Part shown: piece by piece, positions 48,011 through 58,159 of the stretch | Layout: every line of letters starts with the position of its first letter | How positions within the stretch are numbered: position 1 is the first letter of the stretch | Origin: Bubalus kerabau | Lineage: Eukaryota; Chordata; Mammalia; Artiodactyla; Bovidae | DNA length: 64,000 nt | Reading direction: 5' to 3' | NCBI RefSeq assembly: GCF_029407905.1 | Contig: NC_073637.1 | Coordinates: forward strand, 49,290,501 to 49,354,500 | The notes under the pieces: generated by a model | The model's input: only the letters and a program-made list of their open reading frames with translations | Databases searched by the model: none | What the model was told of the DNA's origin: nothing | Position numbers and translations under genes: made by a program

Positions 48011-48013
<3 letters not shown>
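47151..48013. other. SLC30A8 intron, no exon seen
   Basis: AT-rich intronic DNA. Around 47640-47900 it resembles old L1 ('ctctcatacactgttggtggg'). No gene supported. Confidence 0.45.

Positions 48014-48041
<28 letters not shown>
48014..48041. repeat. (CA)14 microsatellite
   Basis: Fourteen ac/ca units within SLC30A8 intron sequence, flanked by ta/ca-rich DNA. Confidence 0.93.
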
Positions 48042-48078
48042 TCATGTATATAGACACACATATGTATACACATATTTA

Positions 48079-48253
48079 GGGTTTCCCTGGTGGCTTGGTG
48101 GTAAGTAATCTGCCTGTCAAGCAGGAGACATAGGTTCAATCCCTAGGTCAGAAAGATTCCCTGGAGACGGGAATGGTAACCCACTCCTGTACTCTTGATT
48201 GGGATGGGGTTGCAAAAGAGTGAGACACAACTTAGCAACTAAGTAGCAACAGC
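48079..48253 (+). repeat. Bov-tA SINE, internally deleted
   Basis: Head agggtttccctggtggc and B-box region are present. About 30 bp are missing between 'ctcttg' and 'ggggttgc'. First of three SINEs packed in 1 kb. Confidence 0.87.
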
Positions 48254-48443
48254 ACACACACGTGTTTTATTACATATACATATATGTGTAAATGCATAGA
48301 TGTTTTTGGAAAGATATATGTCGCCTTTTACCTTATTAGTAGATGTTAGGCTTGAAGAATAAGATTGAGAATTTAAAGGTGAAAAAATGGGGAGACGTCT
48401 TATCATTTTATGCCTTTCCATTTACATATATATGTGTAATATC

Positions 48444-48715
48444 AGAGAAGGCAATGGCACACCACTCCAGTCCTATTGCCTGGAAAATCCCATGGACGGA
48501 GGAGCCTGGTGGTCTGCAGTCCATGGGGTCGCACAGAGTCGGACAGGACTGAGCAACTTCACTTTCACTTTTCACTTTCATGCATTGGAGAAGGAAATGG
48601 TAACCCACTCCAGTGTTCTTGCCTGGAGAATCCCAGGGACAGAGGAGCCTGGTAGGAGGCCGTCTATGGGGTCGCACAGAGTTGGACACGACTGAAGCGA
48701 CTTAGCAGCAGCAGT
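48444..48715 (+). repeat. Bov-A2 SINE
   Basis: Complete dimer with (gca) tail. A short gtgtaatat direct repeat on both sides is a probable target-site duplication. Confidence 0.93.
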
Positions 48716-48723
48716 GTAATATG

Positions 48724-49047
48724 GGTTTCCCTTGTAGCTCAGCTGGTGAAGAATCCACCTGCAATGCAGGAGACCCTGATTCAACTCCTGGGTTGGGAAG
48801 ATCCCCTGGAGAACAGATAGGTTACCCACTCCAGTATTCTTGGGCTTCCCTGGTGGCTTAGACAGTAAAGAATCGGCCTGCCATGTGGGATATCTGGGTT
48901 TGATTCCTGGGTTGGGAAGAACTTCTGGAGGGCATGGAAACCCTCTTCAGTATTCCTGCCTGGAGAATTCCATGGACAGAGGAGCCTGGCAGGCTACAGT
49001 CCATGAGGTTGCAAAGAGTCAGACATGACTGAGCAACTAAGCACACA
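48724..49047 (+). repeat. Bov-tA SINE, dimeric copy
   Basis: A partial unit (48724-48841) joins a full unit at 'ccagtattcttgggcttccc'. The ca-rich tail runs to about 49060. Confidence 0.92.
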
Positions 49048-49755
49048 CACGCACACACACACATATATATTTAAATTTTATCAAGTACAAGTATTATTTT
49101 ATGCTAACCTAATTTGAAAACCTAATTTAAAAATAAGTATATTCCATGTAGGAGTTACCTGCCTATCTGATAGGACTTTCAATAATTAGCTACACTTTTC
49201 CTTACATAAAAAAAAGATAATCATGAGAGAAGAGGTGTACTGAGAGAGAACACTGAATATAGTCATCCTAAATTGTATATGCGTTTGTCTCTTTTCGATA
49301 GCTTCTGTAAAAGCAGCAACAGCTGCAGCTCGGCACTCAGCCCCCAGGACAGGAGGTGGAATCATCTGGGACCTAAACAAATACACTGTCCCCTGCCAAG
49401 CGAGGGCGTTCACTTGTTACACAAGGACTTTCGACTCCATTTCCTGTTTCGCTGTGGTCAGCACCATCACCTACCAATGATTACAGTGCTGGCCGAGAAC
49501 AAAAGCCTTCATGTGTCCTCTGCAGTGAAGGCTAAGCTAGGCAAGGAGGAACTGTTGCGAAGGCAGCTGCCCTCTGAGACTGTGTCCACCTTCTATCACA
49601 GTGTGCTGGACAGAAGAGAGCAGCTCAGCTAACATCTGGGTGTTTTTGATCATCTGAATGTTTGATAGGATGCAAACCTCTAGCTGTGATTGGATTTTCC
49701 AAGGACCCCTCCCCGTGCCCTCGTGGAGGAACCCCTAAAGTGATATGAAAACACT
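49048..49755. other. SLC30A8 intron, no gene recognised
   Basis: A plus-strand open frame of 119 codons (49273-49632) lies here. It has no domain, no obvious repeat origin and is opposite to the host gene. I do not call it a gene. Confidence 0.5.
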
Positions 49756-49938
49756 AGTCCAGTGGTTCTCAAAGTACGGTCCCCAAGGCAGTAGCATCAA
49801 CATCTTGTTAAAATTCAGATTTCTCAGGCCCCATGCCATCCAGGCCTACTGTCTCAGGAACTGTCCGGTGGGCCTCACAGTCTGTTTTAACAGCCCCTCC
49901 AAGTGGTTCTGATGCCACTAATGTCTGAGAACTGCTGG
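49756..49938 (+). repeat. MER5A (hAT-Charlie MITE)
   Basis: Near-complete element with inverted ends 'cagtggttctcaaag' and 'tgagaactgctgg', and the typical 'ctcaggccccatgcc' and 'tggttctgatgccac' blocks. An imperfect ctagtc repeat on both sides fits an 8-bp hAT target duplication. Confidence 0.8.
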
Positions 49939-50336
49939 CCTAGTCTAACAAGCATTTTACCTTTTCAGTATCATAGTAGTTATAATGCTGCCCAAAAGAG
50001 TTACACAATCTTTCTTAGGTAATTTCCATATATTTAGGAATAAATGTATCATTTTGCTGTTTCTCCCTCACTGTTTGTCTCTAGTATTTGTACATATTGC
50101 TTTTATACTATGCCATATGATATGATAGTTGCTAGAGAAGAAATAGAAGCCAATTCTTTTTTGTTTATTCCCATATGAATAAAACTCATAGTACTTGGAT
50201 TCATAAAAATTCCTTCTAAGTTTACATTTTCCTTATAATGCAGGCTCACAGTGAGCATGCCTTGAGGTCATTTCCTTTTGTGGTTATAGGGAAGAGAAAA
50301 CACACATGCTGGAAATAATACGAAAATCACTCCTAC
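49939..50336. other. SLC30A8 intron, no feature seen
   Basis: Unique-looking intronic DNA next to exon 6. No repeat or motif singled out. Confidence 0.5.
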
Positions 50337-50442
50337 CTTCCATGAGTAAGATGGAGAAGTCCTTTAAGAGAGTGACGGTGCTGGCCAAAACCAGGCCAGA
50401 GAAGATCAATGTGCAGATCGGGTCTGCCATCTTATACTCTGG
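50337..50442 (-). CDS. SLC30A8: SLC30A8 exon 6
   Basis: 106 nt encoding human residues 242-277 (split), which include membrane helix 6 ('CTLIFSGLVLASTVTLL') and the start of the cytosolic domain ('KDFSILLMEG'). The polypyrimidine acceptor (t-run, cctag) and the donor GAAG|GTAGGA are canonical. The frame is open and lengths match the human exon. Confidence 0.95.
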
Positions 50443-50691
50443 CTAGGAAAAAAAAAAGGAATTTCAGTTCATTGAATCCAGGCCTCCCCTGCAGAAAGTC
50501 TGATTGATAAAATAAGTAAAGCCCCACGCTTCCTTCCTTTCCTGTCACCCATTCACCCTCCTGACACTTACCATCCCAATCAGAGACAAGGCTTCCTAAA
50601 GACATAATCCTTCTTCTAAGCTTTCAACTCTCAATGACTAAAGAAAGGGAGACCGTAGGACATGTTCTCCTTACAATTTAAGAGGGAAGGA

Positions 50692-50860
50692 GAGGGATTT
50701 TCCCAGTGGTCCAGTGGTAAAGAAGCTACCTTCCAGTGTTGGGGACTAAGGCTTGATCCCTGGTCAGGTAACTAAGATCCCACATGCCATGGAGCAACTA
50801 AGCCCACACAGCACAACTACAGAAAGCCTGCTCACTGCAATGAAAACCCAGTGCTGCCAA
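50692..50860 (+). repeat. CHR-type SINE interrupted by L1
   Basis: Head 'gattttcccagtggtcc' and B-box-like 'ggcttgatccctggtcagg', then 'cccacatgccatggagc'. Its tail region hosts an L1 insertion; the tail continues after 51140. Confidence 0.8.
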
Positions 50861-51121
50861 ATTTTTTAAATTAATTTATTTATTTTAATTGAAGGCTAAT
50901 TACTTTGCAGTATTGTGGTGGTTTTTGCCATACATCAACATGAATCAGCCTCAGGTATACATGTGTCCCCCCTTCCTGAACCTTCCTCCCACCTCCTTCC
51001 CCACCCCATCCCTCTGGGTTGTCCCAGTGCACTGACTTTGAGTGCCCTGCTTCATGCATCGAACTTGCACTCTATTTTACATATGGTTGTATACATGTTC
51101 AGTGCTATTCTTTCAGATCAG
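50861..51121 (-). repeat. L1 3' end inserted in a SINE, with target-site duplication
   Basis: Complement of the ruminant L1 3' UTR (ggctaattactttgcag, caggtatacatgtgtcccc, 'accccatccctctgggttg'), with the A-tail complement at left. A 19-bp repeat, gaaaa[c/g]ccagtgctgccaa, flanks it at 50842-50860 and 51122-51140. Confidence 0.9.
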
Positions 51122-51140
51122 GAAAAGCCAGTGCTGCCAA

Positions 51141-52110
51141 TTTTTTTTTAAATGAGGATAAAAAAGAAGAGGAGCGATATCCTTGAGTGCTCCCTCAAAA
51201 GGCCTTGTTTAATGTCTCTAAAATTAATAGAAGTAGAGAGGATGGATGAAAATATGCACGCATGGGCACAGCATTCAGTGACTTTTCAGCCTTAATTATG
51301 ATAAGAAAGGGAATCATCTGCTCAGAGGTTGCATGTGACCAAGGTACAGCCAGAGCTTGGTCTTGGCAGACTGGGTCAGTTTATATCTTTCTCTCTTAAG
51401 TATGTTACAGACTCAAGGTAGGCATCTTTGATACAGTCCAAAAAGTATACACTGAGGCCTCATTCTCACGCCCTCTCACCACTGGAGCCCTTGGCCTCAG
51501 GGTGAAACATTTGCTATTCTGCCCTTGATGAAGTTCTGTGCCACAGAAAACTCTGTGCCCCATTACTTCTAAAAAACTCGGCCAGGGGGACCTTGATAAG
51601 AGTACTCTCAAACTCTACTCACCTGTACAACTTGAACAATTTTGCCTTAAGCTTAAAGCTTTCAGTGAGGATTTCCTCAGTTGAATTCAGACAAGTCTTT
51701 GTAATTTTTGTTCACATGTTTTAGTTTTTTAGTAAAACAATAGAGTCCCTGCTAAATGGAGAGTCATGATGCAAATGGACAGAGATAAATGTCCCTCTCC
51801 TCCATTACCTGCCTGCCTGTACCTCTGGCCTCACCCATCTCTTCTAGTTCTTGTAATTACCAAACAGAGAGCTATAGTGAATATTTGTTTAGGGTCAGAG
51901 GCTCACCCAGATCTACTCCAGGTTTCCATTAACTCAGTTCTTTTGGGAAAGAAGTTCTCTCCCTCCCATTGTGGAAGAGTCAGTCAACGGCTCTACCCTC
52001 CCCAGCCAAGCAACAGATACAAGACCCAATCTACATCAATTGGGTTCCATTTCCCGGAAACATGAATTTTCAGCAGAGTGACAAGAAGAGGAAAAAAAAT
52101 TAGCTGAATC
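51141..52110. other. SLC30A8 intron, no gene recognised
   Basis: Starts with the remaining T-rich SINE tail. The rest is unique-looking and no exon is seen. Confidence 0.5.
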
Positions 52111-52122
52111 ACATTCATTTCA

Positions 52123-52335
52123 GGCTTCCCAAGTGGTTCAGTAGTAAAGAATTCACCTGCAAATGCAGGAGATGTGGATTTGATCCCTGGGTTGGAAAGA
52201 TCCACTGGAGGAGGAAATGGCAACCCACTCTAGTATTCTTGCCTGGAAAATCCTATGGACTGAGGAGCCTGATGGGCTACAGTTCATAGAGTTGCAAAGA
52301 GCTGGACACCACTGAGTGAGCATGCACACACATGT
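52123..52335 (+). repeat. Bov-tA SINE with target-site duplication
   Basis: Complete copy flanked by acattcatttca at 52111-52122 and 52336-52347. Confidence 0.94.
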
Positions 52336-52347
52336 ACATTCATTTCA

Positions 52348-52798
52348 GCATGGTGCCTGGGATAGAAGTTGGATAGTTTCTGACATCTGAATACCAAAAG
52401 TTTCCCTTATTTCTACCTTGCTTTCTTAGAGGAGTACCTCTAATAAATTTCAGTCAGTGAATCTATGTTTTGCTTAAGTGAGCTAGAGACCTTTTCTGTT
52501 GCTTGTAACCTAAGAACCCTAAGTTTTTCATGGTCCGGTTGCTGTCCACCTTAACCCCAGGACAAAAGAACTGCTTTCTTAAAAGACTGGCAGCCGTATA
52601 GTTAAAGACATAGCTCTTATGAATTTGGAAAATCTAAGGTTTCGAGCTTTGAATGTTTTGTTTGTTTACACCTTGTAAAGTAATTTGTGTAGGCAAATCG
52701 GCAGTCCATCCCCATTTAAAGTAATGATGGAGGGCCAGATCATGTACCACCTAATCTATAAAGTCACTGGAACAGTGAGTTGACTCCGATATACTCAC
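52348..52798. other. SLC30A8 intron, no feature seen
   Basis: Unique-looking intronic DNA between the Bov-tA at 52123 and exon 5. No repeat or exon recognised. Confidence 0.5.
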
Positions 52799-52949
52799 CT
52801 TAAAGTAGATAATAAGCGCGCTGGTTAACACACCAATGCTCTGAAATAGATCTCCAAGGGTATGTACAAAAGCAGCTCTGACACTGGCATTGGCTTGCAC
52901 TTCTTTGTGATTGTGGGCAGGGCATTTCTGGCGTAAAATCACACTTAGT
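52799..52949 (-). CDS. SLC30A8: SLC30A8 exon 5
   Basis: 151 nt encoding human residues 191 (split) to 241. It carries the end of helix 4, the histidine-containing loop ('AHNHKEVQANASV') and helix 5 with the HxxxD zinc site in 'FVHTLGDLF' (human H220/D224). Acceptor tttctttcag and donor TTTAAG|GTGAGT are canonical. The frame is open, with Lys/Arg-type substitutions in the helix 4-5 loop. Confidence 0.95.
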
Positions 52950-53185
52950 CTGAAAGAAAAAACAATGTTCTTGGCACACATGAGATTAACCCTTAAAAAT
53001 CTTTGCAGTATCATGTTGACAACAGCCTGTGTTATCCAAAATGGCAATGGATTGAAACATTGCTGCTTTATAATGGACTATTTTGGAGTAATTTTGAACA
53101 CAGGGGTATCACAGAATTTAAACATTTTCACACAAGGACAGACATTGAAGATTCACATCAGTTTTCTCTTTCTAATTAATGCTGT
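52950..53185. other. SLC30A8 intron, no feature seen
   Basis: Short AT-rich intronic stretch next to exon 5. Confidence 0.5.
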
Positions 53186-53510
53186 GCTGCGCTTAGTTGC
53201 TCAGTCATGTCCGACTCTTTGTGACCCCATGGACTGTACACCGCCAGGCTCCTCTGTCCATGGGGATTCTCCAGATAAGAATACTGGAGTGGGTTGCCAT
53301 GTCCTCCTGGAGATCTTTCCAACCCAAGGATCGAACCCAGGTCTCTCACATTGCAGGCAGATTCTTTACCATCTGAGCCACCAGGGAAGCCCAGGAATAC
53401 TAGAGTGGGTAGCCTATCCCTTCTCCAGAGATCTTCTGACCCAGGAATCAAACTGGGGTCTACTGCATTGCAGGCAGATTCTTTACCAGCTGAGCTACCA
53501 GGGAAGCCCA
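53186..53510 (-). repeat. Bov-tA SINE, dimeric copy
   Basis: A full Bov-tA (53186-53396) joined to a partial one (53397-53510). Read on the minus strand, the junction is ...agtattcct|gggcttccc, matching the other dimers. Ttaatgct repeats lie on both sides. Confidence 0.9.
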
Positions 53511-54317
53511 GTTAATGCTACTGTGTTTCATTTTAAAACTAGAGAGTTACATCTGTTAGGTAAATGCCAAGTATTTAACAATGAGGTGGGGAAATATCAT
53601 TTATCAAGGGTCCACGGAGCTAGACTTAAAGGTGAGCTTTGGTGGGAGCTTAATTAAATGTGCTGGTTTCAAATGCAAAAAGCAGCAGAAAGCAACACAA
53701 CAAAATAAGCAGTGAATTTCATCAAGGTTGAATTTTTTAAACTTTTATTTTACTAGATTTTATTCATTTCCACTAGAACTTGAAATGTGAATCACTCCCT
53801 AATGGCCAATGATGAGAGTAATGTGCTTGTGTAAATATGTAGCTATTTATCAAAACTGCAATATATTCATGTATATAAATGTTTTATGTTTGTATAACAT
53901 ATTGCAAAATTTAACGTCTCTAATCCAATTCCAAGAGATTAGTGGTAGGCTTTCTAAATTATGTACCCAATTCTGTTTATCTACAACTTTAGGAGTAATA
54001 TCTCTTAACGTTTTGCCAAGAAACACTTTCTGAGCATTTTGGAACAAAGGTGTAAAAAAAATAATTTTTCAGTGCCACATACCCCAGTCTGTTTGCAGGT
54101 AAAGTGTCTATTAAATCTCAGGCCATCGTCACAAAGCAGAGTGACTTCTATTCATCAAGATTTGACCATTACATAATCTAAAAGGTTTTATATTGTTAGT
54201 GTTTGAGCAGAAATTCACCTTCTATTAGAAGCTACCATTTAAAGTTCTTCAGACAGCCATGTATGCCTGGCATTTTCTAGGCCTGCCATGTATGCTCATT
54301 CCATTGTCATTCATTCT
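53511..54317. other. SLC30A8 intron, no gene recognised
   Basis: AT-rich intronic DNA, no exon. A tttttaaacttttattttac stretch near 53730 may be an old repeat tail. Confidence 0.45.
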
Positions 54318-54430
54318 TTTACTCATTTTATATTAAAAAAAAAAACTTATTTAGGGATTTTATATGCCAGGCACTGTTAAGTACTTGGAGCATAATGGTG
54401 AAAACAGACATGGCCCCTCCCCATTATAAC
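54318..54430 (-). repeat. L2 LINE 3' end, antisense
   Basis: 'ttttatatgccaggcactg', 'ttaagtacttggagcataatgg' and 'tgaaaacagacatggccc' match the complement of the L2 3' end. Confidence 0.55.
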
Positions 54431-55207
54431 TTTAAGTATGATGGAGATGGCGGAGCTTCTAAAAAGACACACATAAATGGAAAATTCTAATTATACTAAG
54501 CCTATTAAGAACTGGTGCTACAGATAGTACAACAAGGGAGTCTGATTTAGTTAGACAGACAAAGCAATTGAGTTGGGTTTGAAAGGTTATACTAGAGTTA
54601 AATGGGCTAGGAGAGGAGGAAATGTTTCAGGCAGAGAAAACTTAGCCTTAAGGCTCTATCAATAACCTTCATCCTAGAATCCCTTAGCAACTTCTGTTAG
54701 AACTTTCTGCCCTAATTTTGGGCTCCCAAGGAATAGATTTATTCCCAAATTATGGTTCATATATCTCTGTAGTCAGACAATGCAGCATCTAGCACTTGAA
54801 ATCTGTAATCCCAGTTCTCTAAGTAAACGTTTTAGTCACTCAGGGTGTTTATCCATAAAAATTACCTCCTTGTGCAGGGAAGTCAGTGCTTTTCAATTCC
54901 CTGGTCTTTGTAAGTATGAAAATCACCTGCAATGTTAGGCTCAGAGTTTGAAAGCAGTTGCAGTAAAAAGAAGATGTGGATGGTATCTGTTCAGAAAGTC
55001 AGCCTCAGTCATCAAGGTGCCAGGTTTATGTGGTAGTTAACTGGTGCATTTTCATCTTTAGGCAGCATGGACACATCCTATATGACAACGACTCTTGGGA
55101 AATTATTAATATTTTTATTGTTACTGCTGTCCTGGGGACATATTGTTCTTATTATGCAAAGATGATGACAGTCAGCAGGACATGTGGCCTGGCTTATTTG
55201 TCTCCTA
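54431..55207. other. SLC30A8 intron, no gene recognised
   Basis: Unique-looking intronic DNA without a recognisable element. Confidence 0.5.
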
Positions 55208-55250
55208 GGACACGACTGAAGCGACTTAACAGCAGCAGCAGCAGCAGCAG
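55208..55250 (+). repeat. Bov-A2 tail fragment (43 bp)
   Basis: Only the last bases of Bov-A2 remain, 'ggacacgactgaagcgac' plus a (gca)n tail. This is an extreme 5' truncation. Confidence 0.85.
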
Positions 55251-55536
55251 GAGTGATAGACTTGTATTGATCTCTCCATACTTTTTATCCCACTGCCAAT
55301 GTGAAATGCATTTTCAAGTGAACTGGGTGGAATTACGGATCTCATCAGTGACAGCAGATCAAATACCACTCTTCTGATTGTTAATCTTAAAGATTTTGAG
55401 CAATGGGTCCCAAACTAAGAAGTAAGGAACTGAAGCAGGTACAAGGTCAGGATATGAGAGTACCTAGAGGAGCTTATTCAAAGTATGCATGCTCAGATTG
55501 TCCTCTAATTCCAGGGACTCCTTTATACCCTCTCTT

Positions 55537-55560
55537 AAAAAAAAAAAAAAAAAAAAAAAA
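55537..55560 (+). repeat. A24 homopolymer
   Basis: Twenty-four A residues. The preceding 50 bp do not match a SINE I recognise, so its origin is unclear. Confidence 0.85.
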
Positions 55561-55664
55561 CTGTTTAAAATGCCACTCTACTCTCACTGTCTTCTTCACT
55601 TTTATGCGTGAACCTACCTGATTGCATATATTATGTTACATTGCAAGACAGGTGATACATAGAT

Positions 55665-56106
55665 GGTATCTGGGTTTCCTGTTGCTGCCATAACAAATTA
55701 CCACAAAGCCTTTGTGGCTTAGAACAACATAAATGTATTATCTTATAGGTCTGGAGGTCAGAAAGTGGGCAGGACCGCATTCCTTCTGGAGGTTCCAGGG
55801 GGAATTCATTTTCTTACCTTTTCCAGCCTCTAGAGGTCACTTCTGTTCATTGACTTCAGGCCCTTTCCTCCATCTTCAAAGTCAGCAATGCACCATCTTC
55901 TTTCCCCTCTGACCTTATGCTTCCCTCTTATAAGGATTTTTATGGTTATGTTGAGCCTGTCTGGATAATCCAGGATAATCGTCCCATCTCAAGATCCATC
56001 CTTAACCACATTTGCAAAGTTTCTCTTACCATGTAAATTGACATATTCAGGAGTTCCAAGGGTTACAATGTGGAAACCCCTGAGGGGTCGTTATTGTGTC
56101 TACCAT
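55665..56106 (-). repeat. Ancient LTR-like repeat (MaLR/MLT1-type), antisense
   Basis: 'gctgccataacaaattaccac', 'ctggaggtcagaaagtgggc', 'cttataaggatttttatgg' and 'tgtgtctaccata' match a widespread mammalian repeat that I associate with MLT1/MaLR LTRs. The family name is uncertain. It is non-coding. Confidence 0.55.
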
Positions 56107-56150
56107 AGATGGTAGGTAGGTAGGTAGGTAGATAGGTAGATAGATAGATA
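56107..56150. repeat. (GGTA)n(GATA)n microsatellite
   Basis: About ten tetranucleotide units changing from ggta to gata. Confidence 0.92.
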
Positions 56151-56491
56151 ACAGAGTTTTAAGTAAGGTTACCCCAAATCAGACTATCAAATAGGAAAGA
56201 TAAAATCAACCAAAAAGGGTCAAAGTCCTGGCCTCAATGCCCCATTGTCATGAGTAATCAAACAGTTCATCTAAGAAGACCAGACCAATATGGCAATGAT
56301 CAGATGTCCTATGAGAATGATTCAAGACTGCCTGGATAAGAGAATGAACCAATAGATGGAAACTAAAGAGAGAATTTAGCTAACTCAGTTTAAGGAAGAA
56401 TTTTCATGCAGTCATAATGATGCAAAGATAATATAGGTTGCTCTTGAGAGAAATAAATTCCCTGTTATTCTGTTAAAATATATATAAAACT
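56151..56491. other. SLC30A8 intron, no feature seen
   Basis: Unique-looking intronic DNA between the GGTA/GATA repeat and the Bov-tA at 56503. Confidence 0.5.
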
Positions 56492-56502
56492 AATGACCAT
56501 TT

Positions 56503-56715
56503 GGGCTTCCCTGGTGGCTCAGAGGTTAAAGTGTCTGCCTGCAATGCAGGAGACCTGGGTTCGAACCCTGGGTTGGGAAGATCCCCTGGAGAAGGAAATG
56601 GCAATCCACTCCAGTACTCTTGCCTGGAGAATCCCATGGATGGAGGAGCCTGGTGGGCTACAGTCCATGGGGTCGCAAAGAGTCGGACACAACAGAGCAA
56701 CTTCACTCTTCACTC
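56503..56715 (+). repeat. Bov-tA SINE with target-site duplication
   Basis: Very complete copy close to consensus, flanked by aatgaccattt at 56492-56502 and 56716-56726. Its low divergence suggests a young insertion. Confidence 0.95.
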
Positions 56716-56909
56716 AATGACCATTTTATGGGAATATTGCAAAAGGGAATTCAAAAGTAAAAAGGGGCTGAAGTAAACAAATTTATGATCCTTTCCAACC
56801 CAGGTCTCTGGGAACCCATAATGTGTTCATGCAGCAAAAACAGGAGAGGGGTAAGTCACATCCCACGTGGAACTCTCACACTGTTTGTGTGAGAGAGTAG
56901 AATGGCTAG

Positions 56910-57095
56910 AAGCTCAATTCTGGGTTTGGTGGATCTGTTTTCAAATCCTCCTCTGCACTGCCTCATTGGAAATTTATTTAACCTTACTGAGCTTCAATTT
57001 CCTAATCTGTAAAGTATTTGTGTTGTGAACATTGAGCTTGATAATGTAAATCAAAAGATCTTAGCAGTCTCTGGCACACAGGAAGCATTCAAGAT
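56910..57095 (+). repeat. MIR-like SINE
   Basis: 'ggtggatctgttttcaaatcc', 'ttatttaaccttactgagc' and 'ttcctaatctgtaaag' follow sense MIR, ending 'ctggcacacaggaagcattc'. Confidence 0.6.
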
Positions 57096-57295
57096 GGTAG
57101 CTTTAGAAGAGAAGATTAAAATGCATGTTAACTAGCACAAGCAGTCTGCTCTTCGGTCGTAGAGCCATTTGACCACTCTGTCAGGTCTCTACCATCCTCA
57201 CTAGTGGAGGAATTGGAAACAAGCAATAACAACAACAAAACCCCCACAAATCTCTGTCCTGATAAGCTTCATGGGCAGAGTGCAGGGCTACTTAC

Positions 57296-57448
57296 ATAAT
57301 GTTGGCTGCCACTGCACAGCTCGAAACGATGATCATCAGAGTCGCCTGGATCTGGTAATTGGGGTACAGCAGGCGTTCACATGCCAGGTGCACCAGCACA
57401 CCTGTCACCACCCAGATGCACAGGATGGATAGCAGGGCCCAAGGATCT
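57296..57448 (-). CDS. SLC30A8: SLC30A8 exon 4, one base short
   Basis: Encodes human residues 140 (split) to 191 (split): membrane helix 3 and helix 4 ('LLSILCIWVVTGVLVHLA', 'IQATLMIIVSSCAVAANI'). Acceptor tatccctag and donor ATTAT|GTAAGT are canonical. The flanking phases (exon 3 ends on base 1; exon 5 begins on base 3) need 154 nt, but only 153 are present. The missing base is near 57437-57440, where TTGGGCCC replaces the expected TTGGnGCCC. Translated from exon 3, the frame runs into a TGA at 57407-57405. The rest of the exon is perfectly conserved in the shifted frame. Confidence 0.93.
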
Positions 57449-58159
57449 CTAGGGATACAAGCACAGAGACACCCATGCACAAAGAATCCGCGAACCACCT
57501 TAATCTCCCCAAGACTCATAAGACATTAATGCTCCACCTCCCCACCAAAGAAAAGAGGCCCCACAGTACTTCCCTTAGTCATTTACAAAGCAGAAGTGTG
57601 GATGAATTTTAGTACTAAGATGAGACACTTTCTTGTTGCATTCATAAAATACTAGTTCATTATGCTCCATATTACTAAGTAATTTTCAGCAAAATTTTAA
57701 AGCATATTAATTGCTGCCTGCCCTTGCTGTTTTCCTGAGGGATTTTAATTTAAACAGGTGCTAAAATGATTGAAAGTTATTAAGAGATGAAATAATGAGA
57801 CACAAAGGGTAAAATGTGTTTAGAAACTCTTAATTCTGCCATAAAACATTTACAACTTGCCAGCGCTGTAAAATAGTAAAAAGGGAAGGTTTCAGAGGCT
57901 TAATGAAAATGAGTTTCATTTGCCAACCCAACATACTATAAATACAGAGGCAAACTCCAAGGTATGTCAACACTCTAAATGCATATTATGGGCAAGAGTA
58001 AGGAAGAAAAGTATCAGAATAAAGGCATTTGCATGACTATTTAAAGATAAGACAGTGTTCAAGCTTTCCACTGAGCAAAGCATGCTTGCTTACTTAGAAG
58101 CTCCTTAAGCCTCACCTTGATCTTTTCACTCAACCTTTTAGATCAGTTCTAAAACCCTA
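57449..58159. other. SLC30A8 intron, no feature seen
   Basis: Unique-looking intronic DNA between exon 4 and the BovB copy. Confidence 0.5.

Noticed and set aside
49273..49632. 119-codon plus-strand open frame in the SLC30A8 intron
   Set aside because: No recognisable domain, no splice or promoter context, antisense to the host gene, and the length is within chance for this window.
52911..53657. 248-codon plus-strand open frame
   Set aside because: Composed of antisense SLC30A8 exon 5, intron and a Bov-tA dimer; not a gene.
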